From Kingdonia uniflora (taxonomy: Eukaryota; Streptophyta; Magnoliopsida; Ranunculales; Circaeasteraceae): a stretch of 64,000 nt of DNA. The DNA lies in assembly GCA_014058105.1 (NCBI GenBank), contig JACGCM010001441.1:2790001-2854000 (forward strand), read 5' to 3'. Position 1 is the stretch's first letter; each line of letters begins with the position of its first letter. Below are positions 44,550 to 55,989 of the stretch, in pieces. The notes beneath the pieces were generated by a model. It saw only the letters and a program-made list of their open reading frames with translations. It did no database searches and was not told the DNA's origin. The position numbers and the translations under genes were made by a program.

Positions 44550-45300
44550 GACAAATCATAGATAACAAATGGCAAGGTATTTATATAACAGATGACAAAT
44601 CATTGGTAACAAATGATAAATGGCAAATCATTGATAGCAAATGACAAATGACAAATCTCATATAACAAATGATAAGTAATTTATATAACAGATGACAAAT
44701 CATAGATAACAAATGATAAATGGAAAATCATTGATAACAAACGACAAATGACAAATCATTTATAGCAAATGACAAATGACAAATCATAGTTGGCAAATGA
44801 TAAATAATTTATATAACAGATGATAAATCATTGATAGCAGGTGACAAATCATATATAACAATTGAATAATCAAGTTTTTAAGTATAATGAATTGTGTTTG
44901 TTTGTTAGTAGACATCATTTGTACTTTAAAAAACCATTTGTCATTTGTTAACTATGATTTGTCATTTGTTGATTATGATTTGTCATTTGCAATTTATATA
45001 ACAAGTGAAAAATCCAGTATAACAAATGAATAATCGTGTTTTTAAGAACACATGTTGTCTACTTACAAATAATCACAATTCATTAGAACCAAATTGACCA
45101 TTCACTTACATCAAATGTTGTATATCTATAAAACAAATATTATATAACGAATGATATATCATAGATAACAAATAACAAATCTCTGATAACAAATGTCAAA
45201 TCATATATAACAAATACCAAATCATATATAACAAATGACAAATCAATGATAACAAATGTCAAATCATACATAAGAAATAAAAAATTAATAATAATCTAAC
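44550..45300 (-). repeat. Degenerate array of ACAAATGA / TCATTTGT words
   Basis: Dense repeats such as AACAAATGACAAATCATAGATAACAAATGATAAATGG, with short irregular spacing, between gene A and the protease gene. On the minus strand (the sense of the protease gene) they read TCATTTGT. Confidence 0.75.
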
Positions 45301-45445
45301 TATACAGACTAGCCATTCTAACAAATATGTAGTATATAAATGGCAAAGAAGATATAACAAATGAGATAGATTATATAAATGAATGATATTACTTGTTTAT
45401 AACTTTACAAAATATCATAAATTATACATTATAACAAATTGAATG

Positions 45446-48400
45446 TCAAAGTTTATAAATCTCATCCGGCTCAATTCCCAGCCTCAATATGTCAAAAACA
45501 ATTGTGTAACGATATTCTTTACCGCCTATCAGATCTGGAAATTTCATTCCCCTTAGAATATTTTCCATAAAGACAAGTATATAGACCCTGCAGTCATAAC
45601 CATTTGATTGTATTTGATATTTCTCAAAATGAGTTGTCCATTTGGAGTTTAGACTATAATCTTTTACCTCTGAACCAGTAGGTGGACTACTACAATCGGT
45701 AAAATTTCTCCATATCAACATTTTCGGGAGGATCGTTAATATCTGATATTCAATAAGCTAGTGTCTAGGAGATAGCTTCTTCTTCTTCTTCTTCTTCTTC
45801 TTCTTCTTCTTCTTCTTCCGTGCATTTGCAGTTTTCGTATCCACCATTGAATCATAAATGCATATTTTTCTTGCCTTAAAGGACACAACACAAAGAACCC
45901 AATAGTTGTCATTGATATTCCAGGGAATGAGTATTAATTTCAAATTGACCACTTTCAAATCACCTCGATGGATGAAATTAGAAACTGTACGATCCCATTG
46001 CATAGATGTAATTTGTTCCCAAATTGATTTCTTCTTTAATTCTACACCTTCTGGAGAGGACATATTACGAGTCTAGACATTAAAAGCCCTGCCAATATAT
46101 TGACAGGCAAAAACATCCGCCAGCACAATCCATTCTTTATTTAGGCGGGCACGATGTTGTGTGTCAAAATATTGAATCAGTGATTTAATGTACACATCAA
46201 TGACCTAAATAGGAAAAGAAAATGACAAATTAGATAACAATAATGATAAAGTTCAATATTACAAATAACAACAAAGGCAAAACTAATGATAAAGTGCAAA
46301 CGAATAAATGACAAACAATTTGAAAACAAATGGTATATACTCTTGTACAAATGACAGAGGAAAATAAATAAATAATATAAATACCTCATTATCCAACCAT
46401 TGCTTTGGATATAAGGTGTAGAGAGTGTTAAGGCAAACAGTTTCTTCACCTATGCTCATATATGTACTCCTGTTGTCTTTATTAGCTTCAAGAGATAATT
46501 CATCCTTCCTCAGTGACCAGACTTGGTCTACCTGGTTTTTCTCATCCTGGGAGATGGGTCTTTGAATAAAAGATTCCAATAACACTCCCGGAAGAAGCTT
46601 TTCAAGGTGAGCATGCAATTGGTTCCTTCCACAAGCCATTTTGAAGGCTTTTTCATTAATTTCTTTCTTAGTTAATGCATGCCTCTTCTTTAAGATGACA
46701 TCCACTTCTGACTCCATTAAAAAAAGCTGGAACAGATATATAAAAATAAGAAAATAAAATATAAATGTGTTTATTACATGAGATTGAGTAATAAACCAGT
46801 TGTTTGGTGTAAAAGTACTTCATACATTGGTCTGGTCAATAACCATTTCTTTTATTACCTGCTCAGGGTCTGGTTTATTCTGTGAATTTCTATCATCATC
46901 ATCCTTGCCTTCAACCACCTCTTCTTTATTATGTTCCACCTCCTCTTTACTCTGTAATAAATAGACTATAAATGATAAGAGTGATATAAGATATGGGAAA
47001 ATAAATAGATGAAATTGGGAAGTTACCAACAAAGAAATGATAAGTTACCTGACTAGCTTCACCAACATCTTCCTCCTGGTGGGAGATTACTACTTCAGTT
47101 TGTACAATCTCTATAGTCTGTTCCTCGATAGATATAACAGTTATTTGGTCTGCACTAGCCTGTAAATAAATAGACTACAAATGATTAGAGTAATACAAGA
47201 TATGGGAAAATAAAAGAAGAAAATGAGAAGTTTCCTGCAATGAACAAATAAGTTACCTAACTATCTTCATCTTCAGTTTTTTCAACCTCCAGGGTCTGTT
47301 CCTCGATAGATATAATAGTTGTTTGGTCAATACTAGCTTGTAAATAAGCAGACTGCAAATGATATGAGTGATACAAGATATGGTAAAACAAAAGAAGAAA
47401 ATGAGAAGTCAACTACAAACAAATGATAAGTTACCTGATAAGCTTCACCAACAACTTCCTCCTGGTTAAAGAATACTATATCAATTTTTGCTACCTCTGC
47501 AACCACCATAGTCTGTACAATAAAGGTTAAAGAAGAAACAAATTAAAAAAAATGGTATGAATAGCTCAATACAAACAAATATTAGTAACTTGAGGTTATG
47601 AATCCTCTTCTTTAGCAAATACCTCATTGGCATGTTGTACATCTTTTTTTCTATTATAATATGCCACTACAGTTGGTTGTTCCGAATCCTCTTCTTCAAC
47701 AACTTGAGGTTGTTCTTCTTCAGATTTAACATTCTCATCGACATCTTTCTTATCATCATTATCTTTTTGTCACCCTTCTTCTACTTCGTATACAACAAAT
47801 AAAATGAACAAAGACATCATAAGAAATGAAAGTTCTGGAAAAGAGAATGACAAAGACAACCTCACAAATGCCAAAATCATTCTAAAGAAATGACAGACTT
47901 CTGAAGAAATGACAAATTGCATAAAGTAAATGCTAAAATTTTGAAAAACAAATGCCAAATAAAATCATATAAATGATAAGAAGTAGCAAATAAATGATAT
48001 CTCTAGAAGATCACCACCATATTCAGACGATGTCACCTTGAAATTTACTTCCCTCCCAACTTCAACATCATCATCTACAATTAAAAATCTTTTACCACCT
48101 CCAATCCATCTCTAGTCGTAACTTACTGAAGCAAATTTTTTGCAGTCGATTAAATATTCTCAAGTTCTGGGAATTCTGCCCGTCTCTTCCTTGGCACTCT
48201 ATTAGCCAAGCCCTTCTTGAGAATCTTGGGGATTAAGGTTTTCAATTGAATCAGTGGGACATGATCAAATTGTTCATCAGCGAAAGCTTCTTTCTTCGTG
48301 CCTTTGACTTTTTTCTTCAAGGGCACATCAGCTTCTTCTTCCTTCTTGTTCTTCTTGTTGGCATTTAACTTTTTCTGCCATTCTCCCTTACCTTTTTTCT

Positions 48401-50151
48401 TCTCTTTAATATTTTGATTTTTTTGTTGGAGGTCTCTTTGCCAGGTTCTCGGCTTCGCCTTTTTCCTTTTCCCTTTCTTCTTTCTCATTACCTCCTTTTC
48501 GCTTGCATTTCGTGGTTTTCTCAGGAGTAGAGAACTGCTATTGGCCAAGGAGTAAAGTATCTCCAAGTGGTAGAGTATTGTCTCCCACTATAGACATTAA
48601 AATTCGTTCTAACATTTTACCATGGTTATGCAATATTTTGCCATGGTCATCCAACTTCAGCAACATTTTACCATGCTCCTCTAACTGGGAGCATACCTTA
48701 ACCACTACAGCTTCGATCTCAGTGGCAGAGGAACTGCAACCTATTACAGGTAAACTGACTACAGGTGCACCGAGTGCAGGTGGTTCGATTGCAGGCAAAT
48801 CGCCGATTGTAAGTACTTCGATGTGATTTCTGTAAAATATTCAAACAGATGATGATGACAAATGACAACTTAAAAATGATAGAAAAAGGTCTAACAATGA
48901 TAATAGACAACTTAACAATGACAGAGAAAAATAAAACAAATGACAAAAGGAGAATAAAAAATGCCAAAACTAAGCAAATAAAATGATAGAAAACCTAACT
49001 TAAATGAGAAAGAAGCATTAAAATGAATCAAAATCATACAAAGACTAGAAGATTACCATGGCCTCTTCCACAAGATCTTGCTGTATGTCAGTCTCATACG
49101 GCTTCATAACTATTACCAATAATTTGGGTTTAGCAAAAAACTTTTTAAACGTCATAATTTGGCGATGCTTAAAGGATGTCATCCTCCATCCCTGTAGCTT
49201 AGGAACAAATGTACAGATTCTTTAATTCTTGGAAAGTTCAGGCTGGGAATAGAAAGAAAAGTCCATATCATCAACACCCAGGTACATCCGTGCAGTGATA
49301 AAGCTTTATCCAATTTTTTATCAAGGGCCGATCGATAAACAACAAACTCTACAATTTGGCTTCACAAGAAATTATAGACTTGCTCACCTCAGGGGAATTT
49401 GTTGAACTATTTTAGATCATCTGCCATATCAACATACTTCACCCAAACGTTTCTCCCCTTATTCGGGAGGAGAAAGGATAGTATAATTTTTAACAAATTT
49501 AATCGAAGAACATCGTCTGCAAAACAAAATCACATACACAATGTAATGATAAGAACCTTAGAATATAATGAGCCAAAAATGGCAAATACAATACAAATAT
49601 TGGAGGGGTAAGAAATACAATGAAGAACGATGATAAAGCAGATAAATCAAATGACAAATTAGAGTCGTACCATGATGTCTTTCCAATTTTTCCTATATTA
49701 AAGCATCATCAATTTCCTTCAACCCATATGTATTCTTCTTCTTGGGGAATTACCTTTATCTGAAATTTATCAAATGCTCAAGATCAACAAATAATAACTC
49801 ATTTGCAATAGGAGAGACACGTAACCCCAAAATCAGGCAAACATGAATGGGTTTCATTTGATTTATCGTCTTCCCAAATTGGAACTTCATATCACCGAGA
49901 TGACGATCGAATATTTCCACAACCAGCGTCGACATCGTCCCTATTGGATCAATCAGCAGTAAGGGTGCCAAACAGGTGGTACAAAGAGCGCCCTTCTCCT
50001 CTTCAGGCAGAGATGCAAACATTTTATGAAGTCCCAAACCTGTACACTGAGAGGTGTAATTTTTGGCATTAGAGGTGCCATTCTTGGCTCCACTCTCCTG
50101 CGTTTGGTTCTCCGCCTCAAATTGCTCATTCACTTCTCTATCAGACTTCAT
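45446..50151 (-). pseudogene. Ulp1-like (C48) cysteine protease gene with DUF1985-like N-terminus
   Basis: Minus-strand exons run from ATG at 50151 (MKSDREVNEQ). The DUF1985-like region has 'DPIGTMSTLVVEIFDRHLG', 'MKPIHVCLILGLRV', 'GWRMTSFKHRQIMTF'. Then come a hinge with 'HGKML' repeats (48600-48700), a Lys-rich exon (48150-48500), acidic exons (46800-47700) and the protease domain: 'KQWLDNE' and 'VIDVYIKSL' (46400-46180), 'NINDNYWVLCVVSF' and 'ICIYDSMV' (45900), 'YQIQSNGYDCRVYI' (45590). Ulp1 proteases cleave SUMO or SUMO-like tails. The Asp, Gln and Cys of the C48 site are present, but the catalytic His (normally N-H-W) is Tyr. A CTT run adds a poly-Lys tract within the domain. Some frames are broken, so activity is doubtful. 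Confidence 0.7.
45775..45818 (-). repeat. (CTT)n microsatellite encoding poly-lysine in the protease domain
   Basis: About 14 uninterrupted CTT units on the plus strand read as AAG codons on the minus strand, directly after 'YDSMVDTKTANARK'. Confidence 0.85.
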
Positions 50152-51558
50152 TGTGAAAAAAGAAGAAAAAATAGACTTTAATCAAACACCTGGTTGGTAG
50201 TAGTCACACAGATGATTTGCCCCTGATATAACACTGAAATCATACACACACACACGATGGGTAGAATAACGACAATTTTGAGAAAATGGTTTGCGCGACC
50301 GGGATGGTTTTTACGGTTGTCAATCACACACACGATTTGTAGAAATGGGACGGTTTTTGTGGCGTTTCCAATTTTTACAGTGGTCGTGTAAGAAGAAAGT
50401 ATTTGAGGAATGAGGATGGTTTTTGGTGCCAAAAGGCAGACGAACTAGTATGAATCGCAAGTGTTACCTAAGCTTAAAGAATAGTAAACAAATGCCAAAT
50501 AATATAACTGATGGTGACAGAGTCTGCATGAGCCAATATAACTAATGTTTAAACGTATGAAAAATTGGTTTTAACAAATGACATCAAATGCATGCAATGA
50601 TGACAAGGTCTGCCTTACACGTCTTGAAATAGTAATGACACGCGTACACCGAGGAACGATTAAAATTGGATACGTGGCATGATAATAATATTTTTAAATG
50701 ATTTGAACTTTTAGGAAGTGAGATTCGAACCAGTGGTGCCCACGGCCTAGAAACCTACTATAATATTTAAGCAGTTGATATTTTTCAGAACAAATGGCAA
50801 TGTTGTATAAAACAAATGACAAAGAAGACTGAACAAATGGAAAAGTTATATAACATAAATGATAACTTTCTGTTACCAAATGATATAGATGCCTGAAAGA
50901 ATGCTAAAGTTTAACTAAATAAATGACATAACTTGGTTTGCAGCAGCCGCGTAGACGATTTACCATCATTTGTTCCACGAGTTGAGTACAGTAGAGTACC
51001 ATCTATAAGATTTACGTGTACCATCATTTTCTCTATGCCCAAAGAGTAGAGTACCAGTCTTTAATCAAACACTTAGTAGGCAACAGTCACACAGACGGTT
51101 TGTGATAAATAATTGGGATGGTTTTTACGGTTGAGTATGAAGAAGAAACTGTTTGATGAATCAGGATCCCTTTTGGCGCCAAAAACCAGGCGAACTTCTG
51201 TGAACCGCAGGTGATACCTAACCATAAATGATAAAAATAGTAATAGAATTGGTGAAAGAGTCTGCCTTCTTATAAATAAGAAATCTGGTCAAAGGCAGGA
51301 CAAAATATACTAAAACAAATGACAAGTAGTTCATGAGATGATGACAATGTCGGCCTTCCTCGTACGCGTGGCTTGACATAATACTTTTAAATGAGTTAAA
51401 GAATTTTTTACAATTTTTTATTACGCCGAATGTGACATTTGTACTTGTGGAGCTCAAAAACAGGTGGTTCTCTGTTGTAATATTGCAACTTTAGTGGGGG
51501 CCAATATGGTTTTTCCTCTTGTCAGTATCGATTTTGGAATCTATTGTTCCCTGGGTCT

Positions 51559-51605
51559 GATTTTGTATAGATGGAAAAAAGTAGTATTTATTATCATAAT
51601 TTCCG
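51559..51605 (-). repeat. Right terminal inverted repeat of MULE
   Basis: Ends ...TTATCATAATTTCCG; reverse complement of the left TIR with six differences in 47. Confidence 0.9.
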
Positions 51606-51935
51606 AAGATAGAAAGTAGTACTATAAATCATAATTGTAAAGAGAGGTCACAGCTCAAACATTGCCTCTACATATAATTACTTCAAACATTTGGAAGCTG
51701 TAGAAATGTAGCTTCACAAACCTAAAAACTTTAAGAATGACAACACACTATAGCGTAAATACATGCTAACATCGTTTTTTTCTCAAAGTAAAGATACAAA
51801 TTAGTACTATAAATCATAATTGTAAAGGGAGATCACGGCTCAAACATTGCTCTCTACAGATAATTACTTCAAACATTTGGAAGTTGTAAAAATATAGCTT
51901 CACAAACCCAAAAACTTTAAGAATGACAACACGCA
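51606..51935 (+). repeat. Host tandem array, right of Mutator insertion
   Basis: Begins with the second copy of the 9-bp duplication (51606-51614) and continues exactly where the left array stops (AAGATAGAAAGTAGTACTATAAATC). Units are offset by about 186 bases (CTGTAGAAATG at 51698, TTGTAAAAATA at 51884). Confidence 0.85.
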
Positions 51936-53286
51936 TGGCTTTTGGATTTAGATTACATTTTATCTACCCTAGTGTAAGTGGCATTTCTTATAATATTATA
52001 TGAGGTTAAGAATTTGGCACATAGTAGGAATACGAGCAAGAGTTGTTCAACTTAAATCGGAATCGGCGTTATCAATTGTTTTCATCGTTAGCAAAGAACA
52101 ATATGATAAGAATTTGAACATGCAGTAAAGTTTTGGATGTTTGATTGTTTTGGATTAAAGGACCAACTCAACAATATGTGAATAATGTGCCTAAACGCCC
52201 TCTATACATCTTTATATCTATATATCTATCTATCTATCTATCTATATATTTATACTATTAAGTTGATTGCCCTTATAGTGTTTATGGATCGCATTGCCCT
52301 TATAGTCTTTAGGGTTCGCAGTCCTTTATTTTGGTGGTCCCTCCAACCAATAATAAAGTGACAAGTAGATTTAGGAAAGACATTGGGCACATCTTCATAA
52401 GAAGTAACAACTTTTAAAGTTCAAAACCCAGTTTTGTTTCTTCTCCAACAAGTGCCTCTATTTCTCTCTTGGTCTCTAGTTTCTTACTTGCTCTCATACT
52501 GTGATTAGACTTTAAAGGCTATCTTAATCTTTATCTCTTTGGTTTTCCCTTAAAAATATGAGGAATACCCAAGTTTTGATCTCTTTGTTGTAAATTTAGG
52601 GTTCTTCATGATTCTTAGTCTCTGGATACTCTGTATTATTAAATATCTGAAGAATACTTTGGCTTCAATTTACGGTTACAGGTAACTCTTTGTATCTCTC
52701 TATTATTCATACCTAGAAATTCGTGGATTGCATACATTGTGATTTGTTCAAATGTTAAATTTTATTGTTTGAATCATCTTTTTGTTCCTTTTAATGATGT
52801 AAGGTTCTTCAGCGGGTATTCATAATTGAATTTATGAAAATGATTTTGTTCCAATTTTTCTTGGCAACTTGACATTTATAGGGCTACATATACTTTCTCT
52901 ATATATCACTCTCTAAATCGTTGTACCCTTTAGTGGTTGATTTTCGTGTATTTATGTTTGTGAATAAAGTGGAGATTCGATTGACTTTATTGGAAATCAT
53001 CAAGACTCACATTAATGCTCGATTGTCAATTCATTGATATACCAGACTAATATATTGGATATATCACGATATTTGAAAAACTTATTATAGGCTTGCCTCA
53101 ACAGATATACCATTTGACAATGACGAATAATGAAATCTAACTAAAATAAATTTTAAAACTCAGGACATCTATAATTATAAGATTTTAATACACTAAAATA
53201 ATAAGTTTGTTTGGAAACCCTGACTTTCACTAACAAAATCATTATAGGAACTCATACGCTAATAGGATTTATAATCAAACCACTGA
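51936..53286. other. No recognisable gene; TATC microsatellite
   Basis: AT-rich sequence between the tandem array and the Tat LTR. A (TATC)n run with TATATC flanks lies at about 52215-52250. No frame or domain stands out. Confidence 0.5.
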
Positions 53287-53908
53287 TGTAGAGACCTATC
53301 CCTCAATCTCACCCAAAGTCGAGCTCACCTAGTTCGAATTACCTCCATCTCAAACTCATGCTTTTTTAACACATTTACCCAGTCAACATTCCAACTTATC
53401 CCGCGAACTGGTCAAAAATGTAGGCCGAACTTAAACCGAAAAACCTTATCTAGTCAAAGACACCTGTCTCACACAAACTCATCAGTTACTCAGTCAACCG
53501 CCACTAACCACATTGTTCAGAAAATATGCCCCAGCACGATGACAAGCTACGGAGAAGGCCTATGTAAAGAAAATGCTCCAGAAGAGATAAGGACGAGAAA
53601 AAATATATAAGAGCTCACCTAGAAACTATTTGTTCTAGATTCTCGATAATCATCAAAACTTCTTAGTTACAAGATTCAAGTATTTATATTTTTAGAGAAC
53701 ACTTGTAATAAGATATCCGCCTCAAGCAATGAAGATACTTTCAACAAAAATCCTTCACACGAGGTCGCGGTTTTTTTACCTATTCAGAGGTTTTCCACGC
53801 AAAAATAACCTGTTTTATTTTTTACTTTCTATTAGAATATTGTTACAGGTTCATTAGTATGATAGCGAATTCCAAGCCATTTCGAGCTTACAGAATTTGG
53901 CCATTACA
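53287..53908 (+). repeat. Tat 5' LTR, 622 bp
   Basis: Termini TGTAGAGACC...GGCCATTACA (TG...CA). The end is fixed by the PBS two bases later and by alignment with the 601-bp solo LTR whose edges are set by its target duplication. It contains a long transcript-leader-like stretch with ACGAGGTCGCGG. Confidence 0.8.
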
Positions 53909-53910
53909 TT

Positions 53911-53927
53911 TGGCGCCGTCTGTGGGA
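53911..53927 (+). other. Tat primer-binding site
   Basis: TGGCGCCGTCTGTGGGA starts two bases after the LTR. TGGCGCC-type sites are the usual position and start of the tRNA-primed site in Tat and Athila elements (a tRNA 3' end ...GGCGCCA). Confidence 0.75.
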
Positions 53928-54028
53928 AAGATTGCATTTCCACGATATCCTAAGGCAGTCTTTCACTACAACTTTCAATCATGGTTACTTCCAGACGACC
54001 GGCTGCAGGAACTTAGCTCAAAGTTTCC

Positions 54029-55333
54029 ATGGAGTCGGGGCAGCTCACAGAGTTACGGGCGAATCTCAATGTAGAGATAGAGAAACTCCCTGAACTAAAA
54101 CTTCAGTTAACAAAGGATCGGGAGTACCAGGAAAAAGAGCTCGATTCAGAACGTCAAGCTCGTTTGACAGCGCTCAAACTACATGAAGATCAAATGAAAA
54201 TAATTCAAACTGCCCTAGAGGCTCTGCAAAATACTCAGCAGGCTTCTCTAGCCAGAGATCACGATCAGCTTCCAGAGACCTCCTACGTCTCAGCAAGGGA
54301 AAACTTAGGACCTCGGGGAATCGTCAGTAAAGCTATTTCCAAGAATCTGTAATGCAAACCACAGCCCTCCATCCATTTGGGGGGGGGAAAGTTCAGTCTG
54401 ACGCCAGTCGAGGTCACCGAATTCCCATCTGCTAGGAGGAAGAGAAACGACCTCAAGATCTAGTTCCAGCACGAGATCACCTGAGTAAAGGTACGGGTAC
54501 TCATCATCCACAATCAGCTTGTCCAACAATTTAACCAACACGTCATTACGTCACAAAAGTGTATATGGACTAACGGATTAAGGAGTTAATCGAAGCACAG
54601 GTTTTGGGTACTACAGGCGACACCACAAAATTACAAGGAAGCCCGATTGCCAAGGAACTATTTGATGTGGAAATACCAAAAGGTTTCCATACACCCAAAA
54701 TTTGTAAATACAATGGTACTGACCCGAAGGAGCACATTCAACAATACCGTGATTCATTGGGGTTGTACTAAAATCTAAACCACATCTTCTGTCGTCTGAT
54801 CACCACAAGTCTACAGGAGGAACGACTCCAATGGTTCCATTCTCTCCCTAAGGACTTCATCTACACATTTGATCAGCTGCAGAAGTAGTTCATCAAGACA
54901 TGCTCACAACAAAGACAAAGAGGAGAATTTGCATTCTCTTATCGGTCTTAAATAGTCGCATGAAGAGAAGCTCAAAGATTTATTGAAGAAATTCTAAGAG
55001 CTCGCGCAAAAAGTAGGTAACCTCGATAAGAAAATGGTTATTATTGCTTTCACCAATGCTCTCCGGCTCGACTGCAAGGCCAAAGAATACTTCTTCCTTA
55101 TCAAACCTGCGACTTTGGAGGAGATGATCACTAAAGTCAACAATTATGTCGACCTAGAGAGGATGATGTCTGAGAGACAAAAATCTACTAAATTAGTCCT
55201 TTCCACCAAAGGCCCATCTACAGATCGAGCCAGTAAATCCAATGAGGAACAGGGAGATCAGAAGTGCACCAAGGGAAATGCTGGTTACCCTCGAAAAGGC
55301 GGTCTACAAACAAACCCATCCTCCCAAAACTGA
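54029..55333 (+). pseudogene. Tat gag, fragmented
   Basis: First frame 54029-54352 (MESGQLTELRANLNVEIEK..., helical). The gag core follows in broken frames with 'IPKGFHTPKICKYNGTDPKE' (about 54675), 'LQWFHSLPKDFIYTFDQLQK' (54830) and 'GEFAFSYRS', then 55034-55333 with 'IAFTNALRLDCKAKEYFF' and 'MITKVNNYVDLERMM'. This order matches plant Ty3/gypsy gag, which packages RNA in the particle. Stops after 'DSLGLY' and within 'QLQK*FIK' prevent a full protein. Confidence 0.65.
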
Positions 55334-55989
55334 ACGTCTGAGTCTCCACAATTTTTCTACTACTATTAAAGGATCCACTGTACCACGTCTCTCAACCACT
55401 GAAGCTAATCGATAGTCAACGATATTGCCTTCTTCATAAGTTAAATCATCATACTACTGACAATTTCTATGCTCAATAGTGGTTGCCCGAGTATAATTTT
55501 AAAGAGGGATGGATGCTCGAATACATTATTGATTTGGAGTCATACAAAGATGGTAGCTATATAAAGCAGCTCGAAGTTATTCAGGTTAATGATTGAGATG
55601 AGGAGAAGCATCTCTACTATATGCACCACAACAACATGATCCAAATCAAATAGATCAACAACTCCAATAGATTAAAATGCAGGAGACTATCAGAATGCTG
55701 CGATCTCGCACCTCAAGATAAAGAAGCCAAGCTACTTCCCGAGTTGAGCAATCGCTGACTTGGGATCTCCTTCCAAGATTGTGATACTAGCCATGTCTAG
55801 TTTCCACATCACGATGTATTAGTCATAATGCTCAAGATGAAGAAGTTGTTCATGCATACAATGATGATCAATACGGGAAGCAGTATTGAGATTCCTTTTT
55901 CAGAGTACGATCGACCAGATGGGTTTGGCCGAACAAGTTATTCAGAGTGACACTGATATCAGTGGGTTCAGCGATTCTAGGGAAGAATA

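Larger units (their letters stand above)
36515..51605. mobile_element. Complete 15.1-kb Mutator-like element (MULE) with Ulp1-type protease
   Basis: Both ends are defined. The left end is CGGAAATTATGAGAATAAATA and the right end, in reverse complement, is CGGAAATTATGATAATAAATA. The TIRs match at 41 of 47 positions, flanked by a perfect 9-bp duplication AAGATAGAA inside a host tandem array that continues in phase on both sides. Cargo: MuDR-type transposase (plus, 37.5-40.6 kb), a duplicated coiled-coil gene (minus, 41.2-42.7 kb), a GRF zinc-finger gene (plus, 43.1 kb), a copy of Tat antisense gene A (plus, 44.0 kb) and a Ulp1/C48-like protease gene with DUF1985-like N-terminus (minus, 45.4-50.2 kb). 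Ulp1-carrying MULEs are a known plant class. The genes show lesions, so this copy is probably non-autonomous, but its ends look usable. Confidence 0.92.

Noticed and set aside
44550..45300. Possible CRISPR-like array
   Set aside because: The repeats are short, degenerate and irregularly spaced without unique spacers, in a plant transposon; it is a decayed simple repeat.
53859..54074. 71-codon frame over the LTR end and PBS
   Set aside because: It spans the LTR terminus and primer-binding site, so it is a chance frame.
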